The notes below the pieces were generated by a model. That model had not been told where the DNA came from and searched no databases. It saw only the letters and a list, made by a program, of their open reading frames with translations. This document shows, in pieces, positions 14,062-20,442 of a stretch of 21,368 bases of DNA. The stretch is from the NCBI GenBank assembly GCA_051878795.1, contig JBJEKU010000027.1, positions 1 through 21,368 of the forward strand, written 5' to 3'. The stretch is from W1P20-047 sp051878795. Lineage in GTDB: Bacteria > Actinomycetota > Coriobacteriia > Coriobacteriales > Eggerthellaceae. How positions within the stretch are numbered: the first letter of the stretch is position 1; every line of letters starts with the position of its first letter. A program made the position numbers and the translations under genes.

Positions 14062-15420
14062 CTATTGCGCCCCCGCCTGAAGGTTCGCACGGCGCTTTTC
14101 CGCTTGGGTTGCGCAGCGCCGCGAGATCCTCTTGGACTGCGCGGCCAGCAGGGCTATGGCGAGCACGCAGAGGATCAGCTGGGTCGCAGGCGGGGTGGCC
14201 CAGGCTCCGTCCAGCCCGAAGGCCGACGAGAGGACGAATGCGAGCACGATGATGCATGCGGTTTCCGCGGCGATGATGGCCGATGCAGCCTTGCTGCTTT
14301 CGACCGCGTAGAAGTTCGATGTGATTGCGTGGCTCAATCCGTATAAGGGCAGGCCCAGCACGAACAAGGCGATCCCTCGGAAGTACATGCGGGCGGCTTC
14401 ATCGGAAACCCCGAAGATCCAGGCGAATTGGCTTTTGAACCCGAACAGGGCCAGGGCTCCAATCAGGCCCACCCCCACTGCGAAGGCGAAGTTGGTGCGG
14501 CGCAGCGCTTTAAGCGTGCGCAGGTCGCCTGCGCCGAAGTAGCGGCTGATAAGCGGCTGGGATCCGTCATTGACTCCCTGGATCATCCATTGGATGGACA
14601 CGCCCGTATACGAGATGATCGCAAGTGCCGCCTGAGCGGTGCCGCCGCCGTGTGCTCCGGTTGCGATGTTCAGCGCAATGGTGGTCACCTCGGGTGCGAG
14701 CGTGAGCACGAAGGGCGCGAATCCGTTCGAAAGGGTGCGTGCGATCATGCGGGGGATGGGCCTGAACATGTGCAGGGGCATGCGCTGGTCCTTCCGCAGG
14801 AAGAAGAGCATGCACAGCGAGAAGTTGATGAACTGGGATGTTGCGGTTGCGATACCGGCGCCCATCGGTCCCAACCCCAGGCCCAGGACCAGGATGCCGT
14901 CGCCCGCCACGTTTGCCAGACCTCCCACGATGGATGCCATCATGGCATAGAGTACGTGGCCTCGGTTGCGGATGAGCGGGATGCTGCCGGTGGAAAGGAG
15001 CTGGAAGGGAATGCCCCAGATGACGACCCCCATGTAGGCGATGGCGTTGGAAAGGACCTCTCCGCGGGCGCCCATGCAGTACAGGAGCATGTCGAAGGTG
15101 GGGAAGAGCACCGCCATCAGCACAGGCGCGCACAGTGCCAGCAGCGCGAGCGTATGGGCGGTTGCCTGGCGCGATCCGTTCAGGTCGGCCTCGCCAAGCC
15201 TGATGGAGCTGATGACCGCACCGCCCAGGCCGATGCCCGTTCCGGCGGAAAGGACCAGCGCCTGCAGGGGGTATGCAAGGTTGATGGCGGCAAGGCCCGC
15301 ATCGCCGATTGCATGCCCTACGAACAATCCGTCGACCACCGCGTAGACGCCGGCAAGGACGAAGGCGAGTGTGGATGGTGCAATGTAGCGCAGATAGGTG
15401 CGCATGAGCTTGGAATCCAC
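14062..15420 (-). CDS. MATE-family efflux transporter (MepA-like)
   Basis: The chosen reading is a 452-residue, roughly 12-helix membrane protein of the multi-antimicrobial extrusion family. The N-terminal half has the MATE pattern (PSTLAFVLAGVYAVVDGLFVGHAIG, LSAGTGIGLGGAVISS). The second half repeats it with IQWMIQGVNDGSQPLISRYFGAGD. MATE proteins export drugs, dyes or metabolites using Na+ or H+. The frame is open much further upstream, but that extension is low-complexity and overlaps the divergent mntP gene. The GTG at 15420 has GGAAGGAG just before it and begins directly at the family's usual N-terminus. It is transcribed divergently from mntP across a shared palindromic region. Confidence 0.92.
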   Translation of the reverse strand: MDSKLMRTYLRYIAPSTLAFVLAGVYAVVDGLFVGHAIGDAGLAAINLAYPLQALVLSAGTGIGLGGAVISSIRLGEADLNGSRQATAHTLALLALCAPVLMAVLFPTFDMLLYCMGARGEVLSNAIAYMGVVIWGIPFQLLSTGSIPLIRNRGHVLYAMMASIVGGLANVAGDGILVLGLGLGPMGAGIATATSQFINFSLCMLFFLRKDQRMPLHMFRPIPRMIARTLSNGFAPFVLTLAPEVTTIALNIATGAHGGGTAQAALAIISYTGVSIQWMIQGVNDGSQPLISRYFGAGDLRTLKALRRTNFAFAVGVGLIGALALFGFKSQFAWIFGVSDEAARMYFRGIALFVLGLPLYGLSHAITSNFYAVESSKAASAIIAAETACIIVLAFVLSSAFGLDGAWATPPATQLILCVLAIALLAAQSKRISRRCATQAEKRRANLQAGAQ

Positions 15421-15455
15421 GTCTCTCCTTCCCCCATGAAAAAACAGCCGAACAG

Positions 15456-15486
15456 GATTATAAGCCAGCATGCGTGCCTTATAATC
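15456..15486. promoter_or_regulatory. Symmetric divergent promoter/operator between the MATE gene and mntP
   Basis: GATTATAAG (15456-15464) and CTTATAATC (15478-15486) are a perfect 9-bp inverted repeat with a 13-base centre. Each arm contains TATAAT: one reads on the minus strand towards the MATE gene (15463-15458), the other on the plus strand towards mntP (15480-15485). A dimeric regulator bound here would cover both -10 elements. Clear -35 elements are lacking, which suggests activator or regulator dependence. Confidence 0.55.
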
Positions 15487-15575
15487 GCTTCTGCCGATTG
15501 CGGGCCGGCTTGGGCTGATAGCCGTCTTCCTCCAGGATGGACGGTATGCGCCATCGGGTCTGCGCGCGGGTCTTC

Positions 15576-15593
15576 CGAGCGGGTCGCCGCTCG
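15576..15593 (+). other. GC-rich hairpin in the mntP leader
   Basis: CGAGCGG and CCGCTCG form a perfect 7-bp stem with a GTCG loop, about 40 bases before the mntP start. No T tract follows, so it is not a simple terminator. The ~140-base leader also contains a CCGTC/GACGG hairpin. I could not match it with confidence to the manganese (yybP-ykoY) riboswitch. Confidence 0.45.
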
Positions 15594-15631
15594 AATGGTC
15601 CTCGGATACGGCAGGAGAGGGAGAGAAGGAT

Positions 15632-16183
15632 ATGGGAATTATCGAGATCGTGCTGATCGGTATCGCGCTGTCGGCCGATGCCATGAGCGTGACGGTGTGC
15701 AATATGCTTGCGAATCCGGGGCTTTCGCGTGGACGCAGCTTCTCGATGCCCGTGCTCTTCGGCATCTTCCAAGGCCTTATGCCGCTTCTGGGGTGCCTGG
15801 CGGGATCGCTGGTCGCCTCTTTTGTGGATGCGTATGCGGGTATCATCGCCTTTATCATCTTGGGATTCGTGGGCGGCAAGATGATCTGGGACGGCTTCCA
15901 TGAAGATGAGGGGGAAGAGGATGGGAAAACCGATCTGACCTGGTCCGTCCTGGTTCTCCAGGCGATCGCCACCAGTATCGACGCCTTCGCCGTGGGCGTC
16001 ACCTTCGTCTCTTCCGATGCTCCTATCCTGTTTGCTGCGGGCATCATCACGCTGTGCACTTTCCTGCTGTGCTGCCTCATGCTCCTTGTCGGCCGCAAGG
16101 TTGGTTCCATGTTGGGCCAGAAGGCACAGGTCATCGGCGGCGTGATTCTTGTGGCCATCGGTTTGAAGGCGCTCATTTTCTAA
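15632..16183 (+). CDS. mntP: Putative manganese efflux pump MntP
   Basis: The 183-residue protein has six hydrophobic segments and the duplicated MntP (DUF204) signature. The first is ALSADAMSV with D16 in helix 1, the second ATSIDAFAVGVTF with D117 in helix 4. These membrane aspartates are needed for Mn(II) export in studied homologues. A strongly acidic cytoplasmic loop (HEDEGEEDGKTD, 90-101) separates the two halves and could gather metal. The ATG at 15632 follows a purine-rich GGAGAGGGAGAGAAGG. The gene is divergent from the MATE gene and only about 50 bases ahead of the stress protein gene. Length and topology match the family. Confidence 0.92.
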   Translation: MGIIEIVLIGIALSADAMSVTVCNMLANPGLSRGRSFSMPVLFGIFQGLMPLLGCLAGSLVASFVDAYAGIIAFIILGFVGGKMIWDGFHEDEGEEDGKTDLTWSVLVLQAIATSIDAFAVGVTFVSSDAPILFAAGIITLCTFLLCCLMLLVGRKVGSMLGQKAQVIGGVILVAIGLKALIF

Positions 16184-16232
16184 TTGTGGTAAAGTGGGCG
16201 CACAGATAATCCGCCAATTCGAGGGGGCGTAT

Positions 16233-16694
16233 ATGTACAAGTCCATTCTGGTTCCTTATGACAATTCCGACCACGCGAAGGAAGCCGTGAAGGCTGCCAT
16301 CGATCTGGCAAAGCCCGTCGACGGCACCGTCACCCTGCTTTCCGTTTCCGATCTTCCCAGCTTCGACGACCTCACCTTCGTTTCCGCTGCCCGTATGGCA
16401 GGCGTCCAGGCTATCGGCGAGGACCAGGTCCAGGAAATCCAGCGCGAGTTCTACGCGAGCCTGAAGGCCAACCTGATCGAGGAATCCGCTGAAGTCGTAG
16501 GCGATTTCCAGAATGTCCAGTACCGCGCTACCGCCGGCAAGGCGACCACTGCGATCGCCGAATTCGCTGAATCCGGCAACTACGATCTGATCGTCATGGG
16601 TTGCCGCGGCCTTTCCGCTATCCGCGGCGCAATGGGCAGCGTCAGCTACGCGGTTGCCCGTTCCGTCAAGCTTCCCGTCCTGATCGTGAAGTAG
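16233..16694 (+). CDS. Universal stress protein (UspA family)
   Basis: The frame is open from 16194. The ATG at 16233 is preferred because GAGGGGG (16221-16227) precedes it and the protein then begins MYKSILVPYDNSDHAKEA, the normal UspA start with D10. The product is 153 aa. The ATP-binding loop reads GCRG (123-126) followed by GSVS (135-138). That gives eight residues between the second and third glycines rather than the nine of the usual G-2X-G-9X-G(S/T) pattern. An insertion-like segment (about 40-75) contains the LPSFDDLTFVSAARM region. Family members are dimeric cytoplasmic proteins induced in starvation or stress. The gene ends with its own strong terminator. Confidence 0.92.
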   Translation: MYKSILVPYDNSDHAKEAVKAAIDLAKPVDGTVTLLSVSDLPSFDDLTFVSAARMAGVQAIGEDQVQEIQREFYASLKANLIEESAEVVGDFQNVQYRATAGKATTAIAEFAESGNYDLIVMGCRGLSAIRGAMGSVSYAVARSVKLPVLIVK

Positions 16695-16715
16695 CACGGG
16701 TTTTCATGTCGGTTC

Positions 16716-16750
16716 CAACCGCCGCCCCGTTCGGGCGGCGGTTGTTTTTT
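16716..16750 (+). terminator. Strong Rho-independent terminator after the stress protein gene
   Basis: CAACCGCCGCCC (16716-16727) pairs perfectly with GGGCGGCGGTTG (16733-16744) over a 5-base loop, followed by six T residues. Confidence 0.95.
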
Positions 16751-16764
16751 GCGAGAGGTCCTGC

Positions 16765-17841
16765 ATGGCAATGGAATTCCATCCCGAAAACGTCGGCCTT
16801 GCCCAGGATGGGCGGGCGGTCCGTATCATCGATCAGACCCTTCTCCCGGGGGAATTGCGCTTCATCGAGCTTTCCACGCCCGGGGAATGCCACGATGCGA
16901 TCGCGCGCCTGGCGGTGAGAGGGGCACCGGCTATCGGCGTGTTCGCGGGCTTTTCCCTTGCGGTGATCGCGGGGAATATGCTGCAGGGGAGGCGGGATGA
17001 CGTGTTGGGCGAGGCGGACCTGCGCGCCCTGCAGGACCAGGCGGACTACCTTGCCTCGAGCCGCCCGACTGCGGTGAACCTTTCCTGGGCGCTCGAGCGC
17101 ATGATGGGCGTGGCGCGCCGTTGCATGGGGTCGGGTTGCGGGGATGTATGCGCCGCATTGCTGGATGAGGCCCATGCGATACAGCAGGAGGATGCCGCAA
17201 TGTGCAGGTCGATGGCCGAGTTGGGGCTGAGCCTGATAGAGGACGGCTGGGGGCTTATCACCCACTGCAATGCGGGTCCTCTGGCGACCAGCTGCTACGG
17301 CACGGCTTTAGGCCCCATCATGCTGGGGACCGAGCGCGGGATGCGCTTCCGGGTGTTCGCGGACGAGACCAGGCCGTTGCTGCAGGGCGCGCGCCTGACT
17401 GCCTACGAGCTCGACCGTGCGGGGGTGGATGTGACGCTTATCTGCGACGGTATGTCGAGTGCGGTGATGAGGCAGGGCTGGGTGCAGGCGTGTTTCGTGG
17501 GCGCCGACCGCGTTGCCGCCAACGGCGACACTGCCAATAAGATCGGCACGAGCAATCTCGCCATCGTCGCGAAACGCTACGGGGTTCCCTTCTACGTGAT
17601 GTGCCCTTCCAGCACATTGGACTTCTCGTGCGAGACGGGCGACGATATCCCCATCGAGTTGCGTCGCGGGGAAGAGATCAAGCAGATGTTCTTCAGCGAT
17701 CCGGTCGCACCCGAAGGCGTTGCGTGCTACAACCCCAGCTTCGACGTGACGGACAACGACCTCATCACCGCCATCGTTACGGAGAAGGGCATCTGCAGGC
17801 CCCCGTTCACGGAAAGCCTCGCGGCAATCCGCGGTAGGTAG
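16765..17841 (+). CDS. mtnA: S-methyl-5-thioribose-1-phosphate isomerase (MtnA, eIF2B-alpha-like)
   Basis: The 358-residue enzyme has the hallmark blocks of MtnA: RGAPAIG (52-58), HCNAGPLAT with the catalytic C168, ADETRP (199-204), CDGM (227-230) and GADRVAANGDTANKIGT with the catalytic D248. It converts methylthioribose-1-phosphate to methylthioribulose-1-phosphate, the aldose-ketose step in recycling methylthioadenosine. These residues separate it from eIF2B and from ribose-1,5-bisphosphate isomerases, though the latter share the fold. No other methionine-salvage gene is adjacent, so its product must be handled by distant genes or by an aldolase-type shunt. Two close ATGs (16765 and 16771) are possible. 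AGAGG lies before the first. Confidence 0.94.
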   Translation: MAMEFHPENVGLAQDGRAVRIIDQTLLPGELRFIELSTPGECHDAIARLAVRGAPAIGVFAGFSLAVIAGNMLQGRRDDVLGEADLRALQDQADYLASSRPTAVNLSWALERMMGVARRCMGSGCGDVCAALLDEAHAIQQEDAAMCRSMAELGLSLIEDGWGLITHCNAGPLATSCYGTALGPIMLGTERGMRFRVFADETRPLLQGARLTAYELDRAGVDVTLICDGMSSAVMRQGWVQACFVGADRVAANGDTANKIGTSNLAIVAKRYGVPFYVMCPSSTLDFSCETGDDIPIELRRGEEIKQMFFSDPVAPEGVACYNPSFDVTDNDLITAIVTEKGICRPPFTESLAAIRGR

Positions 17842-17935
17842 GGGTGCTCTCCGTCGTTCGCCCTGGAGCCTGGGCCGTGCCGCCGATTGCCCGCATAGGT
17901 GGCAAACGGCTTTCCCGCGCCTTCGTTTGAGGGGA

Positions 17936-17960
17936 TGCTGCCGGCTCCGGGATTCGAACG
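17936..17960 (-). other. tRNA 3'-end-like fragment, possible relic or attachment-site scar
   Basis: On the minus strand the sequence reads TTCGAAT (a 7-base T-loop), then CCCGG (3' T-stem), AGCCGGC (7-base 3' acceptor strand), A (discriminator) and GCA (one change from CCA). The spacing is exactly that of a tRNA 3' end. The bases before it do not complete the T-stem, and no D- or anticodon arm is present, so it is not a working tRNA. It begins immediately beyond the phosphodiesterase stop codon. Confidence 0.45.
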
Positions 17961-18437
17961 CTAGAAACGGCAGCGTCGCACCTGTTCCAGTTCGACGAAG
18001 CTCACGTCCTGCACCTCGCCGTTCTCCACGCGCATCAGCGCCACGCTGGGCTTATGGCATGCCCGGGGAAAGCAGGCGCTTCCCGGGTTGATGTAACGCA
18101 CGCCCTGGCGCATCTGGTCCTTGGGGATGTGCGTGTGCCCGAACACCACTACCTGCACGTCTTTCGCGGGTACGCCGATATCGGCGGGGCGGTGGGTCAT
18201 GAAGAACCTCACACCCCCCAGTTCGGGGGAGACCGATCCGTGCAGCTTCACCATCTGGGCCATGTACCTGTCGCAGTTGCCCAGGACCGCGATGGTGGGG
18301 GCTATCGATTCCAGTTCCCAGAGCACGCGCGGATCCTCGCAGTCCCCGGCGCACAGGATCCGGTCGACTCCTTCGAAAACCCGATGCACCTGTTCGGGCA
18401 GTTCGCCGTGGATGTCGGATATCAAGCCGATGAGCAT
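17961..18437 (-). CDS. YfcE/MJ0936-type metallophosphodiesterase
   Basis: The 158-residue protein contains the full calcineurin-like metallophosphoesterase set: DIHG (D8, H10), GDCED (D32), GNCD (N54), H82 in THRP and GHTH (H101, H103). These bind two divalent metals. The compact size matches the YfcE/MJ0936 group of small phosphodiesterases, whose natural substrates are mostly unknown. The ATG at 18437 is preceded on the minus strand by GGAGGAGG. It is transcribed away from rlmB, and no terminator is evident after its stop. The tRNA-like fragment lies there instead. Confidence 0.9.
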   Translation of the reverse strand: MLIGLISDIHGELPEQVHRVFEGVDRILCAGDCEDPRVLWELESIAPTIAVLGNCDRYMAQMVKLHGSVSPELGGVRFFMTHRPADIGVPAKDVQVVVFGHTHIPKDQMRQGVRYINPGSACFPRACHKPSVALMRVENGEVQDVSFVELEQVRRCRF

Positions 18438-18641
18438 GCTTCCTCCTCCTTCGTCGTTTCCATGGCAACTCTACCGCACTGGGGCACGCAATCGCTTTCT
18501 TTCCAAAAGATGGCACCCTGGTGCGGGGGATTTCGTGTGCGCGTGCGTTCCCGGTGGCGCCAGGGCCATCGAGCAGGTACCATAGACGGGCTATGAACAG
18601 GAAAGCGGAATGCTGCAACACGAAGGAAAGAGACGGTCTTA

Positions 18642-19388
18642 ATGGCTGAATACATCGAAGGGAAACGACCCGTTATCGAAGCGCTGCGCACCGGGGTGCC
18701 TCTGGAGTGCGTGCTGATCGCAGACAACCTGCAGCGCGATAGCCTGGTGCAGGACATCCTGCGCAAGGCGAAGTCAAGGGAGCTGCCTGTGAAGACCGTC
18801 CGTCGCGCCGATTTGGACAAGAAGTCCGAGCGCGGCAGCCATCAGGGCGTCATGGCGCAGACCAAGCCCTTCCAGTATGCTGGCGTGGGCGAGCTGATCG
18901 ATGCCGCGAACAAGCAGGCTGAAGAAACCGGGCGCGCGCTGATCGTGATCCTGGATCACATCACCGACGCGGGCAATCTGGGAGCTATCGTCCGTTCCGC
19001 CGAAGTGGTGGGGGCAGCCGGCGTGGTCATCCCCAACAAGCGCAGCGCACGCGTGACCGCTGCGACCTACAAGAGCAGCGCCGGCGCCATCGCCAACGTC
19101 AAGGTCGCCCAGGTGGCCAACTTGGCAAACACCATGGAGCGCCTGAAGGAAGAGGGGTTCTGGGTGGCAGGTGCCAGCGAGCATGCGCGCGAGCCCATCT
19201 GGAAGTCCAACATGAAGGGCAAAATGGCCTTGGTCATGGGCAACGAAGGCGAAGGCCTTTCCCGTCTGACTTGGGAAAAGTGCGACTTCCTGGTTTCCCT
19301 GCCCCAGGTGGGCAAGACCGCGTCCCTGAACGTGGCGCAGTCTGCGACCGCCTGCATGTACGAGTGGTTGCGCCAGAACTGGCGTTAG
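18642..19388 (+). CDS. rlmB: 23S rRNA 2'-O-methyltransferase, TrmH/SpoU family (RlmB-like)
   Basis: The 248-residue enzyme has an N-terminal SpoU substrate-binding domain (about 1-75, starting EYIEGKRPVIEALR and including SERGSHQGVMAQ). A knotted SPOUT domain follows. Motif 1 is DAGNLGAIVRSAE with N112 and R118, motif 2 is MGNEGEGLS (199-207), and motif 3 is LPQVGKTASLNVAQSATACMYE (220-241). These residues bind AdoMet in the trefoil knot. RlmB methylates G2251 in the 23S P-loop, though TrmH-family members with other rRNA targets look alike. A YacP-like gene follows, in the opposite orientation. The same pair occurs together in many Gram-positive genomes. Confidence 0.92.
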   Translation: MAEYIEGKRPVIEALRTGVPLECVLIADNLQRDSLVQDILRKAKSRELPVKTVRRADLDKKSERGSHQGVMAQTKPFQYAGVGELIDAANKQAEETGRALIVILDHITDAGNLGAIVRSAEVVGAAGVVIPNKRSARVTAATYKSSAGAIANVKVAQVANLANTMERLKEEGFWVAGASEHAREPIWKSNMKGKMALVMGNEGEGLSRLTWEKCDFLVSLPQVGKTASLNVAQSATACMYEWLRQNWR

Positions 19389-19450
19389 GCTAGGTCCTTC
19401 CCGGCGCCGGACCCATTGCTCGGTGCCGGAAGCGGGATAGGGGATTTTCA

Positions 19451-19481
19451 AGGGCTGCCGGCTTGGCCGGCGGCCCTTTTC
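19451..19481 (+). terminator. Rho-independent terminator of rlmB
   Basis: AGGGC-T-GCCGGC and GCCGGC-G-GCCCT form an 11-bp stem with one mismatch around a TTG loop, ending in TTTT. It lies about 60 bases after the rlmB stop. Confidence 0.88.
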
Positions 19482-19567
19482 GCGTGCTCCGGGGTTTTGC
19501 GGGGTACTGCCGGCTTCCGCATTGCAGGCGGATGCGCTTTCGCATTGCCCGCATCTTTCCGCACGCA

Positions 19568-19591
19568 GGAAAAGAGCCCCAAAGGGGGCTC
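19568..19591 (-). terminator. Rho-independent terminator of the YacP-like gene
   Basis: Read on the minus strand, GAGCCCC and GGGGCTC (19591-19574) form a 7-bp stem with a 4-base loop, followed by TTTTCC. It faces the rlmB terminator across the convergent gene ends. Confidence 0.8.
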
Positions 19592-19637
19592 GGAAGATTC
19601 GAATCTGCGCGAAAACTGCAACGGTTGGGCAGGAAGC

Positions 19638-20177
19638 CTATTTCCCGTCGCGCATGGCCTTCAGCTTTTCCAGCACATCGGGCTTGATGCGGCTGGCCAC
19701 GGTGCTTTTCCGCGATGCCTTGGGGACCGTTTCGTGCCGGGCATCGTCGTTGACCATTTCTACCTCCAGCCCGAAGCCATCCGAGCTCATGCGGTCGACG
19801 CCTCCGCCGAAAACGGTGTCCTGGATGGTGGCATCGCTGGTGACAACAAGCGTTTCCACACCCTTTTCGCGGGCATTATGGGCAAGCTTCTCGATCACCT
19901 TGTCGGCGCTCGAGCCTTTGGGGGAGAACATGATACGCACCCCGCCTACGGTGGTGACCTTGCCTTCGGAATAATCGTTGTACCCTGCGTCGTAGACGAT
20001 TATCGCGTCATAGTCGCGCCCTGCGAAGCTTATGACGTCGCGGAGCAGCGCCTCGCGCGATTTGTTCAGCACGTCGTCGGTCCAGTCGGGATTTTCCCTC
20101 ATGTTGCGATAGCGGGCTCCCGAGCGCAGGACGTTGTATCCGTCCACGATCAGCAGCTTGGGACGATGCTTGGCCAT
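19638..20177 (-). CDS. yacP: NYN-domain (PIN-like) endoribonuclease, YacP/Rae1-like
   Basis: The 179-residue protein matches the YacP NYN family of PIN-like nucleases. Acidic metal-binding positions are visible in LLIVDGYNVL (D12), IIVYDAGYND, SADKVIE and VVTSD. The closest characterised relative, Rae1 of Bacillus, cuts mRNA in a ribosome-dependent manner. That role is carried over only by family and by proximity to rlmB. The last ~35 residues are charged and specific to this protein. The ATG at 20177 is preceded by GGGAGGGGG on the minus strand. It is divergent from rpoB and convergent with rlmB. Confidence 0.87.
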   Translation of the reverse strand: MAKHRPKLLIVDGYNVLRSGARYRNMRENPDWTDDVLNKSREALLRDVISFAGRDYDAIIVYDAGYNDYSEGKVTTVGGVRIMFSPKGSSADKVIEKLAHNAREKGVETLVVTSDATIQDTVFGGGVDRMSSDGFGLEVEMVNDDARHETVPKASRKSTVASRIKPDVLEKLKAMRDGK

Positions 20178-20235
20178 GGCAGACCCCCTCCCTTTCCGTA
20201 TCGAGCCTCCGTCTGCTTTTCACTTGCGTCCGAAA

Positions 20236-20244
20236 ACTATATCA
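20236..20244 (-). promoter_or_regulatory. Candidate extended -10 promoter of the YacP-like gene
   Basis: The minus strand reads TGATATAGT, a TGn extended -10 with TATAGT (20241-20236), about 60 bases before the start codon. No good -35 was found at the usual distance. Confidence 0.4.
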
Positions 20245-20358
20245 CTTCACCTTTGCCAGGGCTTTCGATCGGGTTTTCCTGCACGTTCTCCGACCTGTGA
20301 AAACCCCAGTTTAGAGCTTGAATTCACAGAGAATTTCCACAGCTCGAAAAATTTTTTC

Positions 20359-20387
20359 TTGAGTCGAGCCATTTTCGCGCGTATTAT
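20359..20387 (+). promoter_or_regulatory. rpoB promoter
   Basis: TTGAGT (20359-20364) and TATTAT (20382-20387) are 17 bases apart in an AT-rich stretch, placing the start near 20394. The leader is about 50 bases and includes a TGCGA/TCGCA hairpin (20395-20408). A GCTCGA/TCGAGC inverted repeat (20342-20347, 20364-20369) brackets the -35 element and could be an operator. Confidence 0.65.
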
Positions 20388-20442
20388 AGAAACTTGCGAC
20401 TTTTCGCAGATTTACGGATTTTCTTAAAGGAGGAAAGAGCCC

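Noticed and set aside
15492..15631. Manganese (yybP-ykoY) riboswitch before mntP
   Set aside because: The leader length and hairpins are suggestive, but the conserved loop sequences were not recognisable with confidence.
14428..15903. Plus-strand frame of 491 codons opposite the MATE gene
   Set aside because: It has no membrane segments or known domain, and the opposite strand encodes a clear MATE protein.
15421..16176. N-terminal extension of the MATE frame to 704 codons
   Set aside because: The added part is low-complexity and antisense to mntP. The GTG at 15420 has a good ribosome site.
19595..19606. AGATTCGAATCT palindrome, resembling a tRNA T-loop
   Set aside because: It is a 12-base palindrome next to a terminator, with no acceptor or T-stem geometry around it.
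19416..20300. Plus-strand frame of 294 codons opposite the YacP-like gene
   Set aside because: It crosses two terminators and mirrors a clear NYN-domain protein.
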